Part shown: piece by piece, positions 1 through 5,663 of the stretch
How the letters are laid out: each line of letters opens with the position of its first letter
Numbering within the stretch: position 1 is the first letter of the stretch
Assembly: GCA_016938155.1 (NCBI GenBank)
Contig: JAFGVF010000228.1
Location: 1 to 5,663 of the forward strand
Length of the DNA stretch: 5,663 bases
Direction: 5' to 3'
Source of the DNA: Candidatus Cloacimonadota bacterium
GTDB lineage: Bacteria > Cloacimonadota > Cloacimonadia > Cloacimonadales > JAFGVF01
The notes under the pieces: generated by a model
The model's database searches: none
What the model was told of the DNA's origin: nothing
The model's input: the letters and a program-made list of their open reading frames with translations, nothing else
Made by a program: the position numbers and the translations under genes

Positions 1-4
1 GTAC

Positions 5-73
5 CTTTCCCGTGGGTCTCCCGTGGCTTCCACGGGAGACCCACGGTTGACCCACGGGAGACCCGCGGGAGGA
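5..73. repeat. Array of 11-bp GC-rich units in inverted and tandem arrangement
   Basis: Six 11-bp units lie end to end around a 3-base centre (27-29, CTT). Relative to the unit CCACGGGAGAC, units at 30-40 and 52-62 are exact, 41-51 matches 9/11 and 63-73 matches 8/11. On the other strand, 16-26 is exact and 5-15 matches 9/11. As a result 10-26 and 30-46 are perfect 17-bp inverted repeats that could form a very stable hairpin. The left arm could instead pair with 52-68 through a single G-T wobble (13 with 65). No T-run follows, so it does not look like an intrinsic terminator. The array begins almost at the window edge and may continue upstream. Its function is unknown; a dispersed intergenic repeat family is the likeliest reading. 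Confidence 0.85.
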
Positions 74-218
74 TTTTGCAAAGCGAACAAAGTGAGTTTG
101 GGGAGGAGTGACTAACAAAGTGACAAAAAGTAATTCGTAACTCGTTATTTTTTCCCTACCCCAAACTTGTAAACTCACAGGGGTGATTCCATTCTTTGGT
201 TGTTTTATCTTTGCGAAA
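74..218. repeat. Nested imperfect inverted repeat (possible foldback element or structured leader)
   Basis: Arms pair in nested order. TTTTGCAAAG at 74-83 matches CTTTGCGAAA at 209-218 in 9/10 positions. AACAAAG at 86-92 faces CTTTGGTT at 194-201 with one bulged base. GTGAGTTTGGGG at 92-103 is complementary to 159-178 apart from an extra 8 bases (TTGTAAAC) on the right. AAAAAGTAA at 125-133 faces TTATTTTT at 145-152 with one bulge. The 10-mer AACAAAGTGA is also directly repeated (86-95 and 114-123). No open reading frame of credible length lies here. It could be a MITE-like remnant, a structured RNA leader, or chance pairing in low-complexity DNA; I have no family match. Confidence 0.4.
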
Positions 219-261
219 CTGCCGGTTTCAAGTAGAATTTAGCAATAATCCGACAAAATAA

Positions 262-290
262 TTGACTTTACGCAAGATGAATAATAAATG
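262..290 (+). promoter_or_regulatory. Weak candidate promoter before the EIIA gene
   Basis: TTGACT at 262-267 is a near-consensus -35 box. At 17 bases spacing lies TAAATG (285-290), only a 3/6 match to the -10 consensus. If real, transcription would begin a few bases before the ATG at 300, giving an almost leaderless message. That would fit the absence of a Shine-Dalgarno sequence at this start. AT-rich DNA yields such matches by chance. Confidence 0.22.
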
Positions 291-299
291 GAATAAATT

Positions 300-785
300 A
301 TGAATAACAAAGTCAGGCTATTTGAACCGGAATTAATATTCTGTGGAATTGAAGTCAAAGACAAGGTGGAATGTCTTGAGCGGATGGTCTCGTATTTAGC
401 CGAGAATGGTATATTACAGGACAAAAAGGCATTTCTTGATGTTGTATTGGAACGAGAAGCGATAATGAGCACCGGAATCGGTCGAAATATCGCCCTACCA
501 CACGGAAGGAGTTACTTGGTTTCAACTGTTAGGTCAGTAGTATTTCTTTTGAAAGAAGGCATTGACTTTCAGGCAGTAGATGAACAATCGGTGCGATTTA
601 TTGTACTTACTGCCTCGCCGGAGAAAGAAAGTCATATTTACATGTTAATGCTCAAGCGACTAACCGAGCATCTGAGGCAATCGCAAAACCGAGAACACCT
701 GTTTGCGATAACTGATAAACAAGAACTGATAAAGATTATGAAAGGAATAGAAAATGAAGTTAATAAAGACCTTGCTGATATGTAG
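300..785 (+). CDS. PTS EIIA domain protein, fructose/nitrogen-regulatory (PtsN) type
   Basis: This is a 161-residue single-domain protein of the PTS EIIA type-2 family (fructose/mannitol EIIA and PtsN), close to the family's usual 145-165 residues. The signature around the phosphorylated histidine is clear: STGIGRNIALPHGR at 57-70, with His68 the predicted phospho-acceptor from HPr. A second conserved histidine follows at 112 in a SHIYMLMLKRL stretch. No EIIB, EIIC, HPr or EI gene is visible beside it, so a regulatory PtsN-like role is more likely than sugar transport, but this is inference. The ATG at 300 has no clear Shine-Dalgarno; an in-frame ATG at 288 meets a stop at once, which fixes the start. 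It is the first visible gene of the plus-strand cluster, and its end overlaps the next gene by 32 bases. Confidence 0.9.
   Translation: MNNKVRLFEPELIFCGIEVKDKVECLERMVSYLAENGILQDKKAFLDVVLEREAIMSTGIGRNIALPHGRSYLVSTVRSVVFLLKEGIDFQAVDEQSVRFIVLTASPEKESHIYMLMLKRLTEHLRQSQNREHLFAITDKQELIKIMKGIENEVNKDLADM
742..746 (+). promoter_or_regulatory. Ribosome binding site for the PorV-family gene, inside the EIIA gene
   Basis: AAGGA ends 7 bases before the ATG at 754. It supports the overlapping start inside the preceding reading frame and suggests translation of the two genes is coupled. Confidence 0.65.
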
Positions 786-1686
786 CCTATTGCTTTTCAA
801 GGCTGTAGGTTGGGCAATTGATGATAATGCCGGAACAAACGGCTTTAACTTCTTGAAGATAAACTACTCTGCCAAGGCTTCCTCCATGGCGGGAGCATAC
901 ACTTCAATGAGTGGTGAAAGTGATGCTTATCACTTCAATCCCGCGACAATCATGGAAGTAACAGGAAGAACTTTCAACACTTCCTATTTAAGCTATTTTG
1001 ATGGTTACAACGGAGGCTCTGCAATATATACAATCCCTAGTGAAAGCTATACTTTATCCCTATTCGGAGAATATATGAATAGTGGTGATATCGATAAATT
1101 AGATGTTGATGGAGTGAATCAGGGAACCTTCAATGCATCAGATATTCTCATTGGAGCATCTTTTGCTAAAATAATTCACCCGATGCTTACGATAGGTGTC
1201 AATGCAAAATACATCATGGAGACAATAGATAATAATAGTGCCACTGCTATCGCAGCAGATTTCGGTATCATTCATCAGCCGGAAAACAAGCATCTTAAAG
1301 TTGGTCTAACTATTCGTAACCTCGGCTACCAGATTACCTACTTCTCAGACAATGACTACAAAGAGAAATTCCCTCTTACTTATGCAGCGGGATTGCGTTA
1401 TACATTTAACGAAAAGTTTTTAGGAGCTATTGAACTGGATAAAGCTGCCGGTCAGGATGTTGGCGGAGCTTTAGGTTTTGAAGGTAAGATTCATCCGATG
1501 CTTGCCCTCAGAACAGGATACAAATTTGATGCAGACGATTGGAAAACCGGCTCTTCAACCGACATTCTGTCTGGAACTTCTTTTGGTGTAGGGTTAAATT
1601 GGAAAGCCTTCAATCTCGATTATGCCATTTCAAATTATGGTGATTTAGGCTTTTTGAATCATATTTCTCTGAAATATAATTTCTAA
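754..1686 (+). CDS. PorV/PorQ-family outer-membrane beta-barrel protein
   Basis: This 310-residue protein has an N-terminal signal peptide: Lys2 and Lys5, a hydrophobic core at about 6-18, and likely cleavage after Ala21 in GWA. The mature start, GFNFLKINYSAKASSMAGAY (30-49) followed by an HFNPA box (60-64), is the hallmark of the PorV/PorQ (UPF0164-like) family. Further family-like blocks are VGLTIRNLG (183-191), FPLTYAAGLRY (206-216) and LALRTGYKF (250-258). It ends in Phe310 after alternating strand-like residues, as expected for a barrel assembled by BamA. In Bacteroidetes, PorV and PorQ serve the type IX secretion system, but paralogues are widespread in FCB phyla with unknown roles, so involvement in type IX secretion is not shown here. 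The start overlaps the EIIA gene by 32 bases and has a good ribosome binding site; glyS follows after 21 bases. Confidence 0.85.
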   Translation: MKLIKTLLICSLLLFKAVGWAIDDNAGTNGFNFLKINYSAKASSMAGAYTSMSGESDAYHFNPATIMEVTGRTFNTSYLSYFDGYNGGSAIYTIPSESYTLSLFGEYMNSGDIDKLDVDGVNQGTFNASDILIGASFAKIIHPMLTIGVNAKYIMETIDNNSATAIAADFGIIHQPENKHLKVGLTIRNLGYQITYFSDNDYKEKFPLTYAAGLRYTFNEKFLGAIELDKAAGQDVGGALGFEGKIHPMLALRTGYKFDADDWKTGSSTDILSGTSFGVGLNWKAFNLDYAISNYGDLGFLNHISLKYNF

Positions 1687-1695
1687 TAAACTACT

Positions 1696-1700
1696 GGAGA
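1696..1700 (+). promoter_or_regulatory. Ribosome binding site that decides the TTG start of glyS
   Basis: GGAGA ends 7 bases before the TTG at 1708. An in-frame stop at 1687-1689 leaves no ATG or GTG upstream, and the conserved N-terminus begins within ten residues of the TTG. Confidence 0.75.
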
Positions 1701-1707
1701 TAACTTC

Positions 1708-3804
1708 TTGGAAAAACATACATTCCTATTTGAATTAGGTGTTGAAGAGATACCTGCGGGATACATAAAACCTGCCCTTGTAAAACTCACTTCTTTCGTT
1801 GAACTAAAACTACAGGAGAATGACCTCTCCTATGAATCAATTGATAGTTATTCAACTCCCCGTAGATTTGCCCTGCTCATACAGGGGCTTCAAGGTTTGC
1901 AACAAGATAAAATCATCGAAAAGATCGGTCCTGCTGAACGAGTTGCCATACTCGAAGACGGTACCCTTTCTAAAGCAGGTCAAGGATTCCTGAAAGGTGC
2001 CGGTGCGGACGCAAAAAGCATCTTCATCAAAGAGACTCCCAAAGGCAATTACATAGCTGTAAAAATTGAGATGAAAGGTAAATCCGCTGAGGAACTGCTG
2101 CTCGAAATAATACCTCAAGCTGTCGGTCAAATGAACTTCCCAAAGGCGATGCGATGGGGAGCAAACGAAATGTCCTTTGCCAGACCAGTTCGATGGGTTG
2201 TTTCAATGCTTGATGAAAAGGTTATTCCGGTTCAGATTGAACATCTTAATTCGGACTGCTTCACCTACGGTAACCGATTTGTAGATGTGTCCTACAAACT
2301 TCTGATTCCGGAAGCTTCAATGTATCTTAGCGTAACTTCTGCAGGATTCGTCCTTGCCGACAGAGAACACAGGAAACAGAGAATTATTACCAAAACAGAG
2401 GAAATCCTTAGTGGTACCAATCTGGAGATGATACCGGATGAAAGACTGCTTGATACTGTGTGTGATCTTGTGGAATACCCTACTCCTGTACTTGCCGAGT
2501 TTCCGGAGAAATATCTTCAACTGCCCGACAAAATAATAACTTCAACAATCAGTCAAAATCAGAAATATTTCTCTCTGAGAGATTCTCAGGGAGATTTATC
2601 CAATAAATTTATCTTTGTCTCCAACGGTAATCCTAACTACTCTGAGATTATCAGAGAGGGTAATGAAAAGGTTGTTACTCCCCGTCTGGTAGATGCAGAG
2701 TTTTATTATCTCGAAGATACAAGACACCCTCTTTCCCATTACACCAAAAAGCTTGAGGAAGTTACTTTCCAGGCAAAGCTTGGTAATCTAAAAGAAAAGA
2801 CCGAGAGGGTAACGGCTATTGCTGCTTACATCTCCGAAACACTCGGTTTATCTTCGGAAACACAGGAGCAGGTTCTAAGAACTGCCCAGCTGGCAAAAGC
2901 TGACCTGGTTACCCTGATGCTTGGTGAGAAAGAATTCACGAAACTTCAAGGCTACATCGGAATGAAATATGCCCTTGCAACTGGAGAGAATCCTGAAGTT
3001 GCCAAAGGAATTTATGAGCACTATATGCCGAGAGGGCAAAATGACTCGCTGCCTGAATCTCTAACCGGAGCAATTGTAGCTGTAGCAGACAAAATTGACA
3101 CTGTATGCGGTATTATCGGGGTTGACCTTATCCCAACAGGGTCAACAGACCCATTTGCTCTCAGGAGAGCTGCCAATGGTATTGTACAAATAGTTGATGC
3201 TTGGCATTGGACGATTGATATCAACAAACTGATTGCTATTACTTTTGAAAAATTAGCATCAAAGCTCTCGGAACCCTATCATAACATGGAGTTTGTTCTT
3301 ACCTTCTTCAAACAGAGAATTGATTGGCTTCTCCAACAGGATAACATTGAATATGATGTTATTGAAAGTGTCCTGCATCTTGATTATTCCAATATCTCAG
3401 ACCTTAAACAGCGAGCTGCGGACTTGCAGTCGTTCAAGAAGAATGAATCATTTATAAAGCTTGTACTCGGCTTTAAGCGGGTATCTAATATCATTGCCAA
3501 TGAAACAGAAACATATCCAATCAATGAGATTTTACTCACTGATGAGGCGGAAATTAGCCTATTCGAAGAGTATAAGACCCTTAAGCCGGTAATTGAGAAA
3601 GAGCTTAAAGATAAGAACTACCATCGGATTATGAATAGTTTAGTGGACTTCGGTACTCACATTGACTTCTTCTTTGATAAAGTGTTGGTCAATACCGACG
3701 AAGTTGACATCAGAAATAACCGGTATGCTTTGCTTCAGTTAATCCGTAACCTTTTCCTCAATGTCTCAGACCTTAATAAAATCGTAGTAGAAGGCAATGA
3801 GTAA
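1708..3804 (+). CDS. glyS: Glycyl-tRNA synthetase beta subunit
   Basis: This 698-residue protein matches the usual length (about 690) of the beta subunit of the bacterial alpha2-beta2 glycyl-tRNA synthetase. That cytoplasmic enzyme charges tRNA-Gly; the beta subunit mainly binds the tRNA. Diagnostic blocks run in the expected order: FLFELGVEEIP (6-16), STPRRFAL (49-56), FPKAMRWG (144-151), FARPVRW (157-163), NQKYF (284-288), GNEKVVTPRLVDAEFYY (318-334), the HD-like region LAKADLVTLM to LQGYIGMKYA (395-422), ADKIDTVCGI and DPFALRRAANGIVQI (460-495). The C-terminal DALR-type anticodon-binding region carries FFDKVLVNTDEVDIRNNRYALL (655-676). The start is TTG. The catalytic alpha subunit gene glyQ usually lies directly upstream; here a PorV-family gene does, so glyQ must be elsewhere. 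The gene appears intact. Confidence 0.97.
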   Translation: MEKHTFLFELGVEEIPAGYIKPALVKLTSFVELKLQENDLSYESIDSYSTPRRFALLIQGLQGLQQDKIIEKIGPAERVAILEDGTLSKAGQGFLKGAGADAKSIFIKETPKGNYIAVKIEMKGKSAEELLLEIIPQAVGQMNFPKAMRWGANEMSFARPVRWVVSMLDEKVIPVQIEHLNSDCFTYGNRFVDVSYKLLIPEASMYLSVTSAGFVLADREHRKQRIITKTEEILSGTNLEMIPDERLLDTVCDLVEYPTPVLAEFPEKYLQLPDKIITSTISQNQKYFSLRDSQGDLSNKFIFVSNGNPNYSEIIREGNEKVVTPRLVDAEFYYLEDTRHPLSHYTKKLEEVTFQAKLGNLKEKTERVTAIAAYISETLGLSSETQEQVLRTAQLAKADLVTLMLGEKEFTKLQGYIGMKYALATGENPEVAKGIYEHYMPRGQNDSLPESLTGAIVAVADKIDTVCGIIGVDLIPTGSTDPFALRRAANGIVQIVDAWHWTIDINKLIAITFEKLASKLSEPYHNMEFVLTFFKQRIDWLLQQDNIEYDVIESVLHLDYSNISDLKQRAADLQSFKKNESFIKLVLGFKRVSNIIANETETYPINEILLTDEAEISLFEEYKTLKPVIEKELKDKNYHRIMNSLVDFGTHIDFFFDKVLVNTDEVDIRNNRYALLQLIRNLFLNVSDLNKIVVEGNE

Positions 3805-3820
3805 TCCTTTAGAAACAAAT

Positions 3821-3825
3821 AGGAG
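3821..3825 (+). promoter_or_regulatory. Ribosome binding site of the zinc-ribbon membrane protein gene
   Basis: AGGAG ends 5 bases before the ATG at 3831, within the 26-base gap after glyS. It supports that start, which places the first metal-binding cysteine at residue 3. Confidence 0.65.
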
Positions 3826-3830
3826 CTTTA

Positions 3831-4577
3831 ATGCGTTGTAAACACTGTAACAATAATCTCCAACCCACTCAAATTTGGTGCGAAAGCTGTGGACATCAGA
3901 CGGAGTTGTTAAAGAAAGAATTATCTGTAAGAACATTGATTAAAGAAATCATACCCCGTTATAAGGAAAATATCAACAACAATTATGGGATAGGATTCCT
4001 GCTTGCATACGCAGTCCTTTTACCGATACTTGCCCTTGTCTTTATGCATTCTGAAGTAAGCCTGACCGGTAGAAGTTTTATCGACTATCTTATCTATAAT
4101 CTGCTCTTTATCATCATTACGCCATTTGCTTTTCTGCCGTTCTATATATTTGAGAAACAGGAAAACGGTCGCGTATCCATTAAAGACTATATATCAGTCC
4201 TGAAGTATTATCCTGCAATGCTTATGTTTGCCTTTGCCAACTTCCTGTTTTATTTTGCAGTAAAATATATTTGTATTGGCGACCCTATTCTGAATTTAGT
4301 CAGAGTAGTGCTGGTTCTTTATTGGCCTGCCATAGTGTTACCGGTTCCATTTTTAGTAAGCAAAACAGGTCAGAATCCGTTTAAGGTTATTTACAAATGC
4401 TATAAAAAGTTGGGCGATGTCCGTTGGAAGTTCTTCTTTATCTGGACTTTTCTTCTATTAGTAAACTTCCTTGGACTAGTTCCTGCAGGACTGGGGTTAC
4501 TTGTGACACTACCATTCACTTATACTTTTATCTCCGCTTATATGAGAAAGATAATTACATATAATTTAATCGATTAA
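3831..4577 (+). CDS. Zinc-ribbon multi-pass membrane protein of unknown function
   Basis: This is a 248-residue protein with two parts. The first 22 residues are a small zinc ribbon with two CxxC knuckles (Cys3/Cys6 and Cys17/Cys20), of the kind often found at the cytoplasmic N-terminus of membrane proteins. After a basic linker come about five or six hydrophobic segments, near 55-72, 83-107, 128-147, 155-176, 200-214 and 217-235. The final segment, with LVPAGLGLLVTLPFTYTFISAYMRK (216-240), resembles the end of DUF975/YciC-like integral membrane proteins, but this is only a resemblance. No catalytic motif is visible and I assign no function. It lies 26 bases after glyS, is the last gene of the plus-strand cluster, and is followed by a strong terminator. 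Confidence 0.8.
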   Translation: MRCKHCNNNLQPTQIWCESCGHQTELLKKELSVRTLIKEIIPRYKENINNNYGIGFLLAYAVLLPILALVFMHSEVSLTGRSFIDYLIYNLLFIIITPFAFLPFYIFEKQENGRVSIKDYISVLKYYPAMLMFAFANFLFYFAVKYICIGDPILNLVRVVLVLYWPAIVLPVPFLVSKTGQNPFKVIYKCYKKLGDVRWKFFFIWTFLLLVNFLGLVPAGLGLLVTLPFTYTFISAYMRKIITYNLID

Positions 4578-4582
4578 ATAAC

Positions 4583-4616
4583 AAAAAGACTCCCGAAATC
4601 GGGAGTCTTTTTTTTT
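4583..4616. terminator. Rho-independent terminator between convergent genes, probably bidirectional
   Basis: GACTCCCG at 4588-4595 pairs perfectly with CGGGAGTC at 4600-4607 around a 4-base loop. It is followed by nine T (4608-4616) for the plus strand and preceded by five A (4583-4587), which give a shorter U-tract for transcripts coming from the minus strand. It sits 5 bases after the plus-strand stop codon and 15 bases beyond the minus-strand stop, so one structure can end both transcripts; the plus-strand direction is the stronger. Confidence 0.93.
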
Positions 4617-4631
4617 AATTTCAAAACAAGT

Positions 4632-5228
4632 TTACATATCTTCAAGCAAATCTCTTAACTGCTTTGCCTTACCGGATCTGCCTGCTCTCTCAAATCTATG
4701 CACAGCTTCCTGTAGTAGTTCCTTGGCTTTTTCGTTGTTTCCTGCAAGTTCCTCTTCCAGACCGGCTTCTTTCAGGTAAATAGCTGATTCTTCCCAGCGA
4801 TTTTCTTTCATCAGCTTCTCAGCAGTTGCCACAAGGTCTAAGTTTTCATTGAGCACAGTTGCTTCAATAGTTCCTTCGAGTGCTTTATCAATTGCAGGAA
4901 GAAGTTTTTCATAAATGGCTGATTTAGCATGCACATCAACAGCTCCACTTCGGATAAGCTCGTTACGAACATCAATGGTCAACTCTCCGGTTAAACCTAT
5001 CACAGGTATCTCCGGCTTAATCTTCTTAATCAGTTTAAGGGTTCGCGTCCCGTCAATACCGGGAAGATTAACATCCAGCAGCACCAGATCGATTTGGTTT
5101 TCTCTAACCTTATCTAATGCTTCTTCGCCGGATTCAGCTTCATAATAAGCATATTTAGCCTCTCCCAGATAATCAATAAGTGTTTCTCTCAACATCTTTT
5201 TATCATCGACAATAAGGATAGTTTTCAT
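4632..5228 (-). CDS. Response regulator: receiver domain plus helical TPR-like C-terminal region
   Basis: Residues 1-120 of this 198-residue protein are a complete CheY-type receiver. The acidic pair is Asp8/Asp9, the phospho-acceptor is Asp52 in LLDVNLPG, the switch threonine is Thr80 and the conserved lysine is Lys102. Lys102 is followed by Ser rather than the usual Pro. Residues 121-198 contain no recognisable helix-turn-helix, GGDEF, HD-GYP or AAA+ domain. They are charged and helical, with amphipathic stretches such as AEKLMKENRWEESAIYLKEAG (136-156) and NEKAKELLQEAVHRFERAG (165-183) that look like TPR-type helical hairpins. The output is therefore probably a protein interaction rather than transcription control. 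It lies 17 bases after a histidine kinase gene on the same strand, its likely partner. The ATG is supported by a strong Shine-Dalgarno. Confidence 0.92.
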   Translation of the reverse strand: MKTILIVDDKKMLRETLIDYLGEAKYAYYEAESGEEALDKVRENQIDLVLLDVNLPGIDGTRTLKLIKKIKPEIPVIGLTGELTIDVRNELIRSGAVDVHAKSAIYEKLLPAIDKALEGTIEATVLNENLDLVATAEKLMKENRWEESAIYLKEAGLEEELAGNNEKAKELLQEAVHRFERAGRSGKAKQLRDLLEDM

Positions 5229-5233
5229 AATTA

Positions 5234-5239
5234 CTCCTT
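5234..5239 (-). promoter_or_regulatory. Ribosome binding site of the response regulator gene
   Basis: On the minus strand AAGGAG ends 5 bases before the ATG at 5228, inside the 17-base gap after the kinase gene. It supports this start and independent translation of the regulator from a shared transcript. Confidence 0.75.
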
Positions 5240-5245
5240 AGCTGT

Positions 5246-5663
5246 TTATTTTTCTGATAACGTAAATTTTAATGTAAATCGAGTACCTTTTCCAACTTCA
5301 CTTGTTACAGTTATTATTCCTTTTGAGTTCTCGACTGCTTTCCGGCAAATCACTAAACCCAGTCCGGTACCCTGAGCATCTTTCCAGTCAGTAAAGTCAG
5401 GACGCCAAATATTAGCAAGATTTTCTTCAGGAATTCCGCAACCTGTATCCTCTACGACAGCAAAAGCGTACTTCTCATCCGACCATGTTTGCAGCCGTAA
5501 CACTCCTTTTCCCCGCATTGCCTTATAGGCATTCTCGATCAAGTTCATGAATACTCTCAGCAAATCTTCATCCGTTGCCATGATATTCAACTTGGTCAAA
5601 CTGTATTCCTCTAAAACCTTAATTTCGGGATTCTCTTTCATGCGTGATTCTGAAAAAGTATAA
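5246..5663 (-). CDS. Sensor histidine kinase, C-terminal ATPase domain (5' end outside window)
   Basis: Only the HATPase_c part is inside the window. Counting from the internal Met codon at 5641, the N box is NLIENAYKAM (33-42, with Asn37 the expected magnesium ligand), the G1 box is DTGCGIP (65-71), an F-box-like FTDW is at 83-86, and the G2 box is GTGLGL (91-96). The closing GKGTRFTLKF (118-127) is typical of the family. The frame stays open upstream of that Met to the window edge (reading YTFSESR), and a functional kinase needs a dimerisation/phospho-acceptor helix before this domain, so the Met at 5641 is almost certainly internal. The sensor and the phosphorylated histidine are not visible, so the stimulus is unknown. 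The response regulator 17 bases downstream is its likely partner. Confidence 0.93.
   Translation of the reverse strand, partial: YTFSESRMKENPEIKVLEEYSLTKLNIMATDEDLLRVFMNLIENAYKAMRGKGVLRLQTWSDEKYAFAVVEDTGCGIPEENLANIWRPDFTDWKDAQGTGLGLVICRKAVENSKGIITVTSEVGKGTRFTLKFTLSEK

Noticed and set aside
10..46. Intrinsic terminator of an upstream gene
   Set aside because: The hairpin is strong but no T-run follows on either strand.
5..73. CRISPR array
   Set aside because: Units are only 11 bp, adjoin without spacers and occur in both orientations, which does not fit CRISPR repeats.
215..229. Small hairpin GAAAC / GTTTC
   Set aside because: Only 5 bp of stem with a 5-base loop and no U-tract; expected by chance.
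239..472. 77-residue minus-strand reading frame over the start of the EIIA gene
   Set aside because: It overlaps a strongly recognised gene, has no family motifs and is low in complexity (serine- and isoleucine-rich); it is a shadow frame.
754..816. Lipoprotein signal for the PorV-family protein because of Cys10
   Set aside because: The cysteine lies inside the hydrophobic core with too short a segment before it, and a normal signal-peptidase I site follows at Ala21.
1852..2130. Minus-strand reading frame inside glyS
   Set aside because: Lies wholly within conserved glyS coding sequence and has no ribosome binding site or motif that I recognise.
2317..2520. Minus-strand reading frame inside glyS
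   Set aside because: Shadow of conserved glyS codons; nothing supports translation.
2557..2571. NQKYF in glyS instead of the HQKYF seen in many homologues
   Set aside because: The residue before QKYF varies in the family (E. coli has DQKYF), so it is not a lost active-site residue.
3021..3227. Minus-strand reading frame inside glyS
   Set aside because: Lies opposite the most conserved part of glyS (the ADKIDT to DPFALRRA region); a shadow.
4915..5145. Plus-strand reading frame opposite the response regulator
   Set aside because: Opposite the receiver core including the phospho-acceptor Asp; serine-rich composition is typical of an antisense shadow.

Overview
The window reads as a stretch of ordinary bacterial chromosome, probably from a Gram-negative of the Fibrobacterota-Chlorobiota-Bacteroidota (FCB) superphylum. 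A PorV/PorQ-type outer-membrane protein, a two-subunit-type glycyl-tRNA synthetase and a response regulator with a helical tail would suit a lineage such as Cloacimonadota or a relative. Clear Shine-Dalgarno sequences precede four of the five visible internal starts, which argues against a typical Bacteroidetes genome. The lineage is an inference and cannot be settled from this sequence alone.

Bases 1-299 hold no gene that I can support. Bases 5-73 are a GC-rich array of six 11-bp units, two on the minus strand followed by four on the plus strand, and can form a perfect 17-bp hairpin. It runs directly into an AT-richer stretch (74-218) that is itself a nested, imperfect inverted repeat. A weak promoter candidate lies just before the first gene.

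Bases 300-4577 form a plus-strand gene cluster with tiny gaps. It holds a PTS EIIA domain protein of the fructose/PtsN type, an outer-membrane PorV/PorQ-family beta-barrel protein that overlaps it by 32 bases, glyS (beta subunit of glycyl-tRNA synthetase, TTG start), and a zinc-ribbon multi-pass membrane protein. A strong rho-independent terminator (4583-4616) ends the cluster. The four products do not form an obvious pathway. The tight spacing suggests co-transcription rather than a shared function.

Bases 4632-5663 run on the minus strand and converge on the same terminator. The 3' part of a sensor histidine kinase (cut by the window edge) is followed after 17 bases by a response regulator. 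Its C-terminal output region is helical and TPR-like rather than DNA-binding, so the pair probably signals through protein-protein contact.

I see no CRISPR array, transposase, phage gene, tRNA or rRNA. No coding region looks like a new defence or mobile system. The parts least explained by known families are the repeat-dense leader (5-218) and the output domain of the response regulator.
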